64,000 nucleotides of DNA from Thermoplasmata archaeon (GTDB taxonomy: Archaea; Thermoplasmatota; Thermoplasmata; Thermoplasmatales; Thermoplasmataceae). The position numbers were made by a program, and so were the translations under genes. The notes under the pieces are model-generated. The model saw only the letters and a program-made list of their open reading frames with translations, had not been told where the DNA came from and did not search any database. Below are positions 16,396 through 25,596 of this stretch, piece by piece; positions within the stretch are counted from its first letter, which is position 1, and the number at the start of each line of letters is the position of its first letter. The stretch spans positions 1 to 64,000 of the forward strand of contig JAJYRA010000041.1 in the NCBI GenBank assembly GCA_021794355.1, written 5' to 3'.

Positions 16396-17760
16396 GTGAG
16401 ATATGTAGATCTCTTTGCAGGACTGGGTGGATTTCATCTAGCTTTAGACGACCTTGGTCATAAATGCGTTTTTGCCTCTGAAATTAATGATGAATTGAGA
16501 AAGTTATATGAGAAGAACTTTGGAATAAGTTGCTCAGGCGATATACGCCAAATAGACCCAAAGGATATACCAGAGCATGACATACTTTGTGCAGGATTCC
16601 CTTGTCAGCCTTTTTCAAAGGCAGGGTCCCAAGAAGGTCTAGCTCATCCAATGCTTGGTGATCTATACCTCCAGATACTGAAGGTGGTAAAAGTCCACAG
16701 GCCTCAGTTCCTAATACTGGAAAATGTTCCAAATCTCAAAAAGCAAGGAAATGGAAGAAGTTGGGAAATAATAAAGTCTAGCCTTGAGGAAGAAGGTTAC
16801 AATGTAGATATAAAAGAGATTTCTCCACATCAGTATGGAATTCCCCAAGTGAGATACAGAGTATACATAATAGCCAGTATCAACCCTCTAGGAGACATTT
16901 CCAAGAAGTTACGACTTGGAAGAAGACCGAAGATAATCAACCTCCGATCCGCATTATATACTGACCCACCAGACTTTAGGCCTGTTACATCCGAACTAAT
17001 GGAGAAGATTGAAACGTGGCAAGAGTTTCTAAATCTTATTCCTAAGAATGAGCACATACCCTTACCTCTATGGGGAATGGAATTTGGGGCAAATTACCCG
17101 TACAAAGACACTCCTCCAGCCTCTCTGCCTGAGGAAGAATTGAGAGAGTACAAAGGATCATTTGGCAGAGACTTGAAATTTGCCTCAAACAAAGAGGAGA
17201 TGATAAAGATGCTCCCGCCATATGCTAGGTCAGGACTATCTAGCTTTCCAAATTGGAAGGTGAAATATATAGACAACAGCAGGGAATTTTTCTCCAAACA
17301 CAAGCACCTTCTTTTGGCGTGGTCAAAAAAAATAGAAGCATTTCGTCCAAGTTTTCAGAAATTTGAATGGAATTGCCATGAGAAGGACCCAATGCAGGAA
17401 TGCAGAAACCTTAGAAATTACGTGATACAGGTTAGGCCATCTGGGATTAGAGTTAAAAGATCTAGCACCTCACCAGCTCTTGTAGCAATGAACATGAGTC
17501 AGGTACCCATTATAATGTGGGAGAACCGCTACATAACCCCATCCGAATGCAAACGACTTCAGAGCATGGATGACTTGAAGTTTCTACCAGAGTCTTTGAC
17601 TAGGGCCTATTCGTCACTGGGAAATGCTGTAAATGTTGTAGTGGCACGTAGGGTAGCGCTGGCTCTTGTTGGAAGAGCCAACAAAGAGAATGATGAAGTA
17701 ATATCTTTGTCCGTGGAGGATTTTCACGAGGGATTCAAAGGAGAGAATATGTATATATAG
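16396..17760 (+). CDS. DNA (cytosine-5) methyltransferase
   Basis: A 454-aa C5-cytosine methyltransferase. Motif I is VDLFAGLGGF (residues 4-13), motif IV is AGFPCQPFSKAG with catalytic C70, motif VI is LENV (108-111), motif VIII is PQVRYRVYIIA, and motif X near the C terminus is SSLGNAVNVVVARRVA. The start is GTG at 16396. It opens an operon with a GHKL ATPase, a Z1 protein and a PD-(D/E)XK nuclease, with gaps or overlaps of about 11, -14 and -14 nt. It therefore most likely protects host DNA against those effectors. The target sequence lies in the unassigned region between motifs VIII and IX and cannot be read by eye. Nothing looks truncated. Confidence 0.95.
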   Translation: MRYVDLFAGLGGFHLALDDLGHKCVFASEINDELRKLYEKNFGISCSGDIRQIDPKDIPEHDILCAGFPCQPFSKAGSQEGLAHPMLGDLYLQILKVVKVHRPQFLILENVPNLKKQGNGRSWEIIKSSLEEEGYNVDIKEISPHQYGIPQVRYRVYIIASINPLGDISKKLRLGRRPKIINLRSALYTDPPDFRPVTSELMEKIETWQEFLNLIPKNEHIPLPLWGMEFGANYPYKDTPPASLPEEELREYKGSFGRDLKFASNKEEMIKMLPPYARSGLSSFPNWKVKYIDNSREFFSKHKHLLLAWSKKIEAFRPSFQKFEWNCHEKDPMQECRNLRNYVIQVRPSGIRVKRSSTSPALVAMNMSQVPIIMWENRYITPSECKRLQSMDDLKFLPESLTRAYSSLGNAVNVVVARRVALALVGRANKENDEVISLSVEDFHEGFKGENMYI

Positions 17761-17771
17761 AGGTGAATTAA

Positions 17772-19349
17772 TTGGTAAGTGATACAAGTGATGAGATGGA
17801 TCAAACCATAAACGTGAGGCCTGATTCGGGAGTTTATGCAACCTACCAGAGGCTGAGTTACAGACCATGGTATGCAATTGCAGAATTTGTGGATAACTCA
17901 ACTCAGAATTACTATGACCACAAGGAGGACTTGCTAAGGGCATGGGAAAGAGAGGGAAAGGAGAGAAAACTCATAGTTGAGATTAACTATGATCCTGAGA
18001 CAAACACCCTTCGAATCTATGACAATGCCCACGGGATGGAGATCGAAGAACTCAGGAGAGCAGTTGCGCTTAACAAGCCTCCCCCAAATCCAAATGGCAG
18101 GTGTGAGTTCGGAATGGGGCTCAAGACCGCTGCCTGCTGGTTTGGGAGAAAGTGGGTAATAAAGACTTCCAGACTTGGCTCCGGAAGAGAACTTCAAGTA
18201 ACAGTTCACGTACCAGATCTAGTTGAGAATAAGACTGAGGAGGTTGGGGTAGACAGTCACTTTACTGACGAGGGAGTTCATTTCACAGAAATCAAGATTG
18301 AGCAACTGTATAAACCCTTAAAGGGGAGAACCATTGGGAGAATAAAGGACCAACTTGGAAGTCTTTATAGAACTGATCTGAGGTCTGGAGAGATAGAAAT
18401 ACTTTGGGATGGAACCCCGGTATCATTCACGACCCCCGTAATCCTGAGAGAAAACCATGGGGGAGGAAAAGAAACTGAATGGAAAAAACACATTTCTTTT
18501 GAGGCTTCTGACCCTGTGACAGGGAAGCCTCTTGAAGTAAGAGGATGGGTTGGCATAATGATTCCAGGAAGCCAGCGTGATGCTGGATTTGCCCTGCTTA
18601 GAAGGGGGAGAGTCATCATCGGAGGACCAGGTGAAGGGTACAAGCCAGTAGAGGTTTTTGGGCAGGGCAACACGTTTAGGTCCCAAAGACTTGTTGGGGA
18701 ACTCAATATGAATGAATGGCCTGTCACTCAAGCAAAGGATGCATTCGACTGGTCAGGAGAACTTGAAGAGTCATTTATTGATGAATTGAGGAGGACGTGC
18801 CAGGATTATATGAATAAGGCTGAGGGCCACAGGGAGAGGACGATGAATGTCAGCCAAGGGGAAATGGACCATGGCTCAGAGTCAATAATAAAGGTCTTCT
18901 CTAAGAAAAAATTCGAAGAAGCAATTAAGGAAGAGATTGAGATTCCAACGCCACAAAAAACATTGACACAAAACGAAGAGGACGCAAAAAAACTGGAGGA
19001 GGTAAGCAATGGACCAGTAGTATTCTCTCTCAACTTTGGGACCAGTTGTTGGGTATTCAGGCTTCACTGGCAGAACTTAATCAGTGATGCTCCTTGGATG
19101 ACGGTAGATTTCCCACAAGACAATTTAATCAATATTTTTCTTAATATGGCGAATTCGTTCTTTTCAGAGTTTCTCGAAAATGGCGTAAGCCTACAAGTTC
19201 TTCAGAAGTTTGTAGTTGCACTAGCCCTCGCTGAAAAACTTGCATGGTCGTCAGCGCCGGATGGAAAGGTCTCGCCCGGGGAAGTTAGGACAAGAATGAA
19301 CACTGTTCTAAGAAAGGCATCTGAACTGGTGAGAAGTGATGGATTGTAA
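17772..19349 (+). CDS. MORC/MutL-like GHKL ATPase of a restriction system
   Basis: A 525-aa GHKL ATPase. The N box is AIAEFVDNSTQNYY (E38, N42), G1 is YDNAHGM (84-89) and G2 is EFGMGLKTA (112-120). After the Bergerat fold comes an S5-type transducer domain with RRGRVIIGGPGEGYKP. This arrangement matches the prokaryotic MORC-like family that Iyer and colleagues described in restriction-modification operons and proposed as the source of eukaryotic MORC proteins. Such ATPases are thought to clamp or translocate DNA and license the nuclease. Start: TTG at 17772 after AGGTGA (17761-17766). It overlaps the Z1 gene by 14 nt. Confidence 0.88.
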   Translation: MVSDTSDEMDQTINVRPDSGVYATYQRLSYRPWYAIAEFVDNSTQNYYDHKEDLLRAWEREGKERKLIVEINYDPETNTLRIYDNAHGMEIEELRRAVALNKPPPNPNGRCEFGMGLKTAACWFGRKWVIKTSRLGSGRELQVTVHVPDLVENKTEEVGVDSHFTDEGVHFTEIKIEQLYKPLKGRTIGRIKDQLGSLYRTDLRSGEIEILWDGTPVSFTTPVILRENHGGGKETEWKKHISFEASDPVTGKPLEVRGWVGIMIPGSQRDAGFALLRRGRVIIGGPGEGYKPVEVFGQGNTFRSQRLVGELNMNEWPVTQAKDAFDWSGELEESFIDELRRTCQDYMNKAEGHRERTMNVSQGEMDHGSESIIKVFSKKKFEEAIKEEIEIPTPQKTLTQNEEDAKKLEEVSNGPVVFSLNFGTSCWVFRLHWQNLISDAPWMTVDFPQDNLINIFLNMANSFFSEFLENGVSLQVLQKFVVALALAEKLAWSSAPDGKVSPGEVRTRMNTVLRKASELVRSDGL

Positions 19350-21471
19350 TCATCATATTGGGATGGACCCAGCCGACGGATCTGGAAATCATCCCTGGAC
19401 TGTAAATATAGATGGGGAAGAATTGGCTCACCTTGGAAGCAGATATTCCTCCGATGTGAGTGATGAGGATTGGGACTCGGTTGTAAGAACTGCAGCCGAT
19501 ATTCTTGGTAGATGCCCCAGACCCGAGGCTGCTAATGGAACATCAACAGAACTTGCTATTGGGAAGGTTCAAAGTGGAAAAACTCTCTCTTATTCCACGC
19601 TTGCTGCACTTGCCTATGACAACGGATATAGTGTTGTAATTGTTCTGGCGGGAACAAAGAACCTACTTCTTGACCAGACTTTTGTAAGACTTAGTTCTGA
19701 TCTTGTGGGCAATAGGCCTTCGATCACCCAATTTAAGAATCCTACTAAGGCGGATTCTGAAGTAATTGAAAGCGTGCTTCACACCAAGAGACACGCACTA
19801 GTTGTGGTCCTAAAGCGACAGAATCGGATTTTAGAAGTCAAAGACATCTTTGCTCAGCCAAGCTTAAATATCCGACCCGTGCTAATTATTGATGACGAGG
19901 GGGATGAGTCCTCCCTCAATACTCAGTTTAAGAAAGGAAAGCAATCCGCAGTCTACAGAAGTATATTGTCGCTAAGAAATACTTTCAAGAGTCACTCTTA
20001 TGTTGCATATACAGCTACTCCACAGGGACTTCTTCTAATAGACGGGATAGATGCATTGTCTCCAGACTTTGGAACTCTGATCTACCCAGGGAGTGGATAT
20101 TGTGGAGGATCCGTATTCTTTGGCGAGAGGATAGAAGAGTTCGTACGTCAAGTCCCTGTAGATGATGCAAATAAAGGAAGTGAAACAATAACTGCCTCCT
20201 TGTCCAATAGTATTGCAGTTTTCATAGTGGGGGCAACGATACGACACATGAGGGGAGACAGAGACTGGCACTCTATGCTTATTCACAACAGTAGTTTGAG
20301 AGTAGAGCATAGTCGAGCATTTGAATCTGTTAAACAACTAATCTTATCCTGGAAAACAAAATTAGGTTACCAAGAAACAGATCCAGAGAGACAAGCCCTT
20401 CTCAGAATTTTCGAATCTGCATATGACGACCTAGTTCGATCAGTTCAGGACATCCCAAGTTGGGAAAGTTTGAAAAATAACCTTTCAGACGAGATATGGC
20501 AAGTAGAAGTTTGGATGGTCAATAGCCTTCAAACTGGCCGAGACCCTATGAGCACCCCAATCAGGCTGCTTAACAATATTTTCGTAGGGGGGAATATGTT
20601 GGGAAGGGGTCTAACTATAAAGGGCTTAGCTGTTACATACATAACAAGGCGAGCAATGAAAGAAACGAATGCTGATACCCTAGAGCAAAGGGCTCGCTGG
20701 TTTGGTTACAAGATGAGGTACCTTGACACTTGTAGAATCTTTCTCACAGAGGAACTGAAGAGTAATTATAGGGAATTGCTACGCCACGAAGATGACTTCT
20801 GGGAAGCCCTATCCCGAAACATGAGTCAGGGAATCCCTGTCAGGGAATGGCCTAGGATGTTCCGGCTAGATCCGGGGATGTACATAAATCCAACTAGGCA
20901 AAATATTGCGAACTACAAGAGGTTTCGTGGATCAGGGTGGGAAGCACAGCGGAAACTAGTTGAAGATCCGGCAATAGCTGAGAAAAACGTCAAATACGTA
21001 AAAGATTTTTTCTCACGTTATCAAGGTGTACCCAAGTTGTTTGAAACAATTAATCATACCACAATAGAAAACTGTTCAACCGAGGTAATTATTTCTGAAC
21101 TTCTTGAAAATGTGAATACAGAAAATTCCGACTGGGACAACTCCTATTATAAGGAGTATCTCACTCGATTGTTACTCAATGGTGTACTGAACTCTATGGA
21201 GGTATTGCTCATGCGAAATGGGGAAATTGAGGACAGAACTAAACGTGACGGAAGGGTAAATCCATTCGCAGGCCGAAGTAACAATTACTATGGTGATCAG
21301 TATATTCACGGCGATAAGGTGCAGTTTCAGGTTCACATAATTGCACCTAGAGAACAAGAAAGTGATCCGAGAAGTGTAGTCACCACTTCATTTGGGCTTT
21401 ATGTGCCGCCTGACGACCCAAGATTCAACCTTGACTTTGTGGTAAGAGGAAAAACAAGTGACAATAACTGA
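19336..21471 (+). CDS. Z1-domain superfamily II helicase-like ATPase
   Basis: A 711-aa Z1-domain protein. Motif I is AIGKVQSGKTLS (Walker A at 76-83), motif II is VLIIDDEGDESS (DDEGDE at 186-191), motif III is AYTATPQG (225-231), and motif VI is LEQRARWFGYKMR near residue 455. These are the hallmarks of the Z1 class found with MORC-like ATPases and PD-(D/E)XK nucleases. It is expected to remodel or translocate on DNA and present it to the nuclease. The start may be the GTG at 19336 or the ATG right behind it at 19339; both lie in the end of the GHKL gene. The 3' end overlaps the nuclease gene by 14 nt. All motor motifs seem intact. Confidence 0.9.
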   Translation: MMDCNHHIGMDPADGSGNHPWTVNIDGEELAHLGSRYSSDVSDEDWDSVVRTAADILGRCPRPEAANGTSTELAIGKVQSGKTLSYSTLAALAYDNGYSVVIVLAGTKNLLLDQTFVRLSSDLVGNRPSITQFKNPTKADSEVIESVLHTKRHALVVVLKRQNRILEVKDIFAQPSLNIRPVLIIDDEGDESSLNTQFKKGKQSAVYRSILSLRNTFKSHSYVAYTATPQGLLLIDGIDALSPDFGTLIYPGSGYCGGSVFFGERIEEFVRQVPVDDANKGSETITASLSNSIAVFIVGATIRHMRGDRDWHSMLIHNSSLRVEHSRAFESVKQLILSWKTKLGYQETDPERQALLRIFESAYDDLVRSVQDIPSWESLKNNLSDEIWQVEVWMVNSLQTGRDPMSTPIRLLNNIFVGGNMLGRGLTIKGLAVTYITRRAMKETNADTLEQRARWFGYKMRYLDTCRIFLTEELKSNYRELLRHEDDFWEALSRNMSQGIPVREWPRMFRLDPGMYINPTRQNIANYKRFRGSGWEAQRKLVEDPAIAEKNVKYVKDFFSRYQGVPKLFETINHTTIENCSTEVIISELLENVNTENSDWDNSYYKEYLTRLLLNGVLNSMEVLLMRNGEIEDRTKRDGRVNPFAGRSNNYYGDQYIHGDKVQFQVHIIAPREQESDPRSVVTTSFGLYVPPDDPRFNLDFVVRGKTSDNN

Positions 21472-22423
21472 ACTGTATAATGGGCTTAAAGGCAGTGAGT
21501 TTGAGCATGCCTTTAAGGTAGTTTCTGTCCCCAGATTCAGTGGTGTATACATTGGAGTCAGTTCTACAGGGCAGCCGTGTCTCTTTGTTGAGTCTAAAGG
21601 TGAGAGATTCAATGGGCCTAGCATGAAGACATCTCGTGTCACTTTAGGCATTGGCAGAGATTACAAAATATCACTACCCGACTCTTCTCCTCGAACGAAA
21701 ACTTTTGATTCACTTATCTGTGAGTCGGATGAAGAGGTTGACAGGCGGACGTTTATATCCCTTATTGATGGCCTATTGAATGATCCTACGGAGAATTATA
21801 TAAAAAGGGCTGACCTCACTTCCTTCTTTCTCTCTGTCTCTAGGCTTTTTTCTATTCCTCCAGCCAAAGACCTAGGAGCAGAACGACAGGGACTTTGGGG
21901 GGAATTATTCTTTATGAGCAGGATCAGGGGGTTCAAATTCTGGTTTCCATTTTGGCATAGCGAACCGACCAGAAAGTTTGACTTTTCTGCCTCAAACTTA
22001 AGGCTTGAAGTTAAGACTGCAGTAAGCGATGAAAGAATTCATCAATTTTCTCATCGCCAAGTATACCCATATGAAGGGGAGGAGATTGGTTTAGCCTCTA
22101 TCCTTCTTAGAAAGGAAGACACGGGACTGAGTTTGAGAAAACTTATCGACTCAGCAAAGGAATCTATTTCTGAGGAAGAACATGTGATTAAACTTGCCAA
22201 AGCTGAGAGAGTATCTGGAATGGAAAATAATGATGAACTAGGGCCATTCTTCGATGAAACAGAGGCAGAGAGGTCACTAGCGCTATTTTGGGCCAGAGAT
22301 GCACCTCATTTCAACATGGCAGAGCCAGCAGGAGTGTCTCAAACGCATTACCGCATAGATCTTTCGACTGCTCCCGCTATTCCGTTGGAAGATTTGATAA
22401 ATTGGTTATCAAAATGGTCTTAA
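21458..22423 (+). CDS. PD-(D/E)XK restriction endonuclease (DUF4420 type)
   Basis: A 321-aa protein of the PD-(D/E)XK class that accompanies Z1 and MORC-like ATPases. The active-site order is QGLWGELFFM (E149), then KFDFSASN (D175), then LRLEVKTAVS (E184, K186), and the following HQFSHRQVYPY segment is also typical. It should be the DNA-cutting subunit, controlled by methylation state. It starts with GTG at 21458 inside the Z1 gene and is the last gene of the operon. The catalytic residues are all present. Confidence 0.88.
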   Translation: MTITELYNGLKGSEFEHAFKVVSVPRFSGVYIGVSSTGQPCLFVESKGERFNGPSMKTSRVTLGIGRDYKISLPDSSPRTKTFDSLICESDEEVDRRTFISLIDGLLNDPTENYIKRADLTSFFLSVSRLFSIPPAKDLGAERQGLWGELFFMSRIRGFKFWFPFWHSEPTRKFDFSASNLRLEVKTAVSDERIHQFSHRQVYPYEGEEIGLASILLRKEDTGLSLRKLIDSAKESISEEEHVIKLAKAERVSGMENNDELGPFFDETEAERSLALFWARDAPHFNMAEPAGVSQTHYRIDLSTAPAIPLEDLINWLSKWS

Positions 22424-22719
22424 AAGTGGTCTAATTATGCGTAAGGCATTGTGATTGAACAATCTAAACAATTAACGCAGGACTGATTGTATAATTTCTC
22501 TCTCCATGAAATTCGTCTGCCCTTATGTTTAATTTCGACGTCTCTGCTGGTCTGCCCCACTACAGAATGGCACAATATAGTATCGGTTTGTATATTTGTA
22601 CTAATATATAAGTGGGGAGGGAGGTCAAGGAGGGAGGGGTTTTTGAATCTCCTGCACTGTCCCCGTGAGAGCATTGGATCAACAGTAATGTTTTTGAACG
22701 TTCCGGAGGTAATGTGATC
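22424..22719. other. Gap between the nuclease gene and the IS3 remnant
   Basis: About 300 bp with no supported gene. It holds an AT-rich run near 22600 (ACTAATATATAAG), then a purine-rich stretch GGGGAGGGAGGTCAAGGAGG at about 22614-22633. A GGAGGT at 22705-22710 serves the decayed transposase. Confidence 0.4.
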
Positions 22720-22980
22720 ATGACAACAAGGACATATACTGTGGAGGAGAAGTACAACATCATTTTCGAATCACTCTCAACAGATCAGGCCTTGAGGGAA
22801 AGGCAAGGAAGAATCCATACCAGAAACAAGTGGAGGATCTCAAGGCAACAATTGCAGATCTTGCCATAGCAAACGATGCTTTAAAAAAAATTCAACAGGG
22901 GAGGAGAAGATGATGGCTGTTGAACAATTAGTTGAGAATATACCCATATCCAGGGCATGCAATCTCATCGACCTTCTATG
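22720..22980 (+). pseudogene. Wreck of an IS3-type transposase (orfA and start of orfB)
   Basis: The ATG at 22720, after GGAGGT, opens MTTRTYTVEEKYNIIFESLS. The helix-turn-helix middle is then missing and the frame shifts to KNPYQKQVEDLKATIADLAI...ALKKI, the classic end of an IS3 orfA leucine-zipper region, stopping at 22913. An ATG at 22910 opens MAVEQLVENIPISRACNLIDLL, the start of an IS3 orfB, which is cut at about 22975. The internal deletion, frameshift and truncation make it inactive. Confidence 0.6.
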
Positions 22981-23365
22981 TCCAAGGTCCTTCCCTGCTT
23001 TGCTCACAAGACCTTGCAACCATGCTGTTTCCTTTACGCCGGAGTGTTTTCCAGATGCATACACCCATCTTGTCTGGAAATGCTGATTTCGCCACGAACT
23101 AACTGGCTCATCACACTCACCAATCCACTTGAACCGTATTCTTGTGGTGCAAATTTCGGCGCTGCAGAATTCGTTCGTCATTATTACGGCCTGGTTGCTT
23201 GCTCGCATCTCTGTACAGCCCCAGCTTGCGCTGGCAGATGCTTTATCCTCGGAGCTTTCACACTGGCGATTACTCAACCAATGCGTCCGATTTGCTACTA
23301 TGATTTCAGGTTCTTTCATAGGTTAGTCTCATCTCTAACTGGTCTTGTGAGGTTACAGGCTGCAC
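22975..23365 (-). other. GC-rich, RNA-like segment abutting the IS3 remnant
   Basis: This ~390-bp stretch is clearly richer in G+C than its surroundings (31 of 60 bases in 23161-23220). It is open over long distances in several frames at once on both strands, with no recognisable protein, which is common for structured RNA genes in AT-rich genomes. Read on the minus strand it begins GTGCAGCCTGTAACC and later has GTGAAAGCTCC and a CCAGCGCAAGCTGG hairpin. A fragment of a group II intron (5' part, no reverse transcriptase) is one guess. I could not confirm a domain V and do not claim it. The rest of 23366-23585 is AT-rich promoter DNA for glyA. Confidence 0.3.
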
Positions 23366-23585
23366 GAAATCATGACCTTATTTATCATTCCAGTTGTTTT
23401 TTACTCCATTCCTCACTATTCCTAACATTTTGCCAGGTATTAATTGAGGATGTGTCCTTCTCTTGGTGCTCGGCTACTTGATCATGGTAAATGTTTATGC
23501 ATAATTAATGCCATTTCTATGAAGCAGAAATTTATTTTCCCTTTCCACTTCTAAATGTTAAAATATATGCCAGTCATCAAAGATT

Positions 23586-24875
23586 ATGGAAAAATTTTTA
23601 AAGGATGCACTTGAAATAAGGGAATTGGCAAAGCAACACAACAAATTGTTTGGGGAGAGCATTCCTCTCATAGCTTCAGAAAATGTAATGAGTCCCCTGG
23701 CTATGGAAATGCTCCTCACAGATTTTGGTCACAGATATGCTGAAGGTCTCCCCCATCAGAGATATTATCAGGGAAATTTCTTCGTTGATCAGATGGAAGA
23801 TAAGGTAATAGAACTTGGAAAAAAACTATTTAATGCACCACAGGTTGATCCGAGACCCGTTTCAGGAACAAATGCAAATATGGGTGTTATATTTGGATTG
23901 ACAAAACCCATGGAAAGAATATGCGCCCCGGACCTGTCTGGAGGAGGGCACATAAGTGCGGCCAGATTTGGAGCCCTGGGATTCAGGGGACTTGATATCG
24001 TAAATTACCCCTATGATGAGGACACCATGACCATAGACGTGGACGGTGCAAGAAAAACAATTCTGGAGACAAAACCTAACCTATGCCTGTTTGGACAGTC
24101 TGTTTTTCTTTTCCCTGCACCAATAAAGGAATTGAAGGATACATTTCAGGAGGTTGGCTGCAAGGTATGGTACGATGCTGCCCATGTGATTGGACTTATT
24201 GCAGGTAAGAAATTTCAGGACCCCCTGAGGGAGGGGGCGGATGTAATATCAGGATCCACCCACAAAACTCTTCCAGGACCTCAACACGGCATAATTGTGG
24301 GAAATACGGATGAAAAAACGTGGAAAAAGGTTCAGAAGGGTGTGTTCCCTGGTGTCCTGAGCAACCATCACCTTAACACTATGGCAGCCCTTGGAGTGAC
24401 CATGGCGGAAATGCTGGATTACGGTGAAGCCTATGCACAGGAAATCATAAACAATGCAAGAACTCTTGCTGAAGAATTGTATTCCCTGGGTATGGGAGTA
24501 CTTGCTGAAAAAAATGGTTTTACAAGATCTCACACTCTGGTGGCTGATGTAAGAAAATTCGGCGGAGGAAAGGAGGTGGCGGAGAAGCTTGAAAGATGCA
24601 ATATCATATTGAACAAGAATCTCATACCTGTAGATCATAACAAGAATCCTCAGGATCCAAGTGGAATAAGGATAGGAACACAGGAAATAACAAGAATTGG
24701 CTTTAGCAGGAATGATGTGAAGGAGCTGGCTGATCTCATGATGAAAATTATTCAGAACAGGATAAGTGAGGAAAGAGCGAAGGATGAAGTAAAAACAATG
24801 AAATCCAGATTCAATGAGGTTAAATACTGCTATGGAAAGGCAGATCCATATGAATATATCGAATTATTTAAGTGA
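23586..24875 (+). CDS. glyA: Serine hydroxymethyltransferase
   Basis: A 429-aa PLP enzyme interconverting serine and glycine with a C1-carrying folate or pterin. Family marks: IPLIASENVMSP near the N terminus, HRYAEGLPHQRYYQGN, VWYDAAHVIGLIAG with the PLP-binding Asp/His, and DVISGSTHKTLPGPQHG with the Schiff-base Lys. Length is usual for archaeal GlyA. A TATA-like AAAATATATG lies about 25 nt before the ATG. It precedes pdxT, which makes PLP, and gcvT, which hands out the same C1 unit, so the three form a glycine/C1 neighbourhood. Confidence 0.95.
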   Translation: MEKFLKDALEIRELAKQHNKLFGESIPLIASENVMSPLAMEMLLTDFGHRYAEGLPHQRYYQGNFFVDQMEDKVIELGKKLFNAPQVDPRPVSGTNANMGVIFGLTKPMERICAPDLSGGGHISAARFGALGFRGLDIVNYPYDEDTMTIDVDGARKTILETKPNLCLFGQSVFLFPAPIKELKDTFQEVGCKVWYDAAHVIGLIAGKKFQDPLREGADVISGSTHKTLPGPQHGIIVGNTDEKTWKKVQKGVFPGVLSNHHLNTMAALGVTMAEMLDYGEAYAQEIINNARTLAEELYSLGMGVLAEKNGFTRSHTLVADVRKFGGGKEVAEKLERCNIILNKNLIPVDHNKNPQDPSGIRIGTQEITRIGFSRNDVKELADLMMKIIQNRISEERAKDEVKTMKSRFNEVKYCYGKADPYEYIELFK

Positions 24876-24972
24876 TTTTAAATAATTTTGGTTGTTCCCA
24901 TTTTCATTTGGGTAATTCCATTTCACATTTAATAATTAAGAATGGTTTTTAACTCCTTTAATATGAAGATAT

Positions 24973-25596
24973 GTGAAGATTGGAGTCATAGGTTTTCAGG
25001 GTGATGTTGAGGAACATATCAATATACTGAAGAAGCTGGGAGAAAAATATAATAATATTGAGCCTGTAAGAATAAGGAATAAAGAACATTTATCAGAGGT
25101 TTCCGCCATAATAATACCGGGTGGAGAGAGTACAACAATTTACAAATTAATACTGGAATACGGAATATATGATAATATAATTGAGCGTGTGCGAAATGGA
25201 ACGCCACTCATGGGAACTTGTGCGGGCTTGATTATTGCATCTTCAAGTACCAATGATCCAAGAGTTGTTGGAATGGGTCTCCTGGACGTTGATATTCAAA
25301 GGAATGGATACGGAAGGCAGGGCGATTCTTTTATGAATGAGGTTGAAATAGACGGAATAGGTAGATTCCTGGCAGTTTTCATAAGGGCACCAGTAATAAA
25401 ATCAGTAAATCAAGGAAAAGTTATGGCTTCCTACTCCGGTAAGGCCATAATGGTGAGGGATAAAAATGTCCTGGGACTGACATTCCACCCGGAACTGACT
25501 GAGGATACGAAGATTCATGAGTATTTCATAAGAATGATAGGGGGAGAGGGGGGTGTTTCCACTGGAATGCATGCAGGGAGTGTGAGGGTGAAATGA
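24973..25596 (+). CDS. pdxT: Pyridoxal 5'-phosphate synthase glutaminase subunit
   Basis: A 207-aa class I glutaminase that feeds ammonia to PdxS for PLP synthesis. The oxyanion/substrate strand reads IIPGGESTTIYKL, the nucleophile is Cys in LMGTCAGLIIAS, and the His-Glu pair is in LTFHPELTED. GTG at 24973 is the first start that gives the family N terminus (MKIGVIGFQGDVEEHI); no upstream ATG is in frame. PdxS is not in the window. The 3' end overlaps gcvT by 4 nt (ATGA), so the two are coupled. PLP supply next to the PLP enzyme glyA makes functional sense. Confidence 0.94.
   Translation: MKIGVIGFQGDVEEHINILKKLGEKYNNIEPVRIRNKEHLSEVSAIIIPGGESTTIYKLILEYGIYDNIIERVRNGTPLMGTCAGLIIASSSTNDPRVVGMGLLDVDIQRNGYGRQGDSFMNEVEIDGIGRFLAVFIRAPVIKSVNQGKVMASYSGKAIMVRDKNVLGLTFHPELTEDTKIHEYFIRMIGGEGGVSTGMHAGSVRVK

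Noticed and set aside
22957-23481. A 174-codon plus-strand frame and a 159-codon minus-strand frame as proteins
   Set aside because: Several overlapping frames are open at once in a GC-rich stretch and none has family likeness, so I treat the region as RNA-like or mobile debris.
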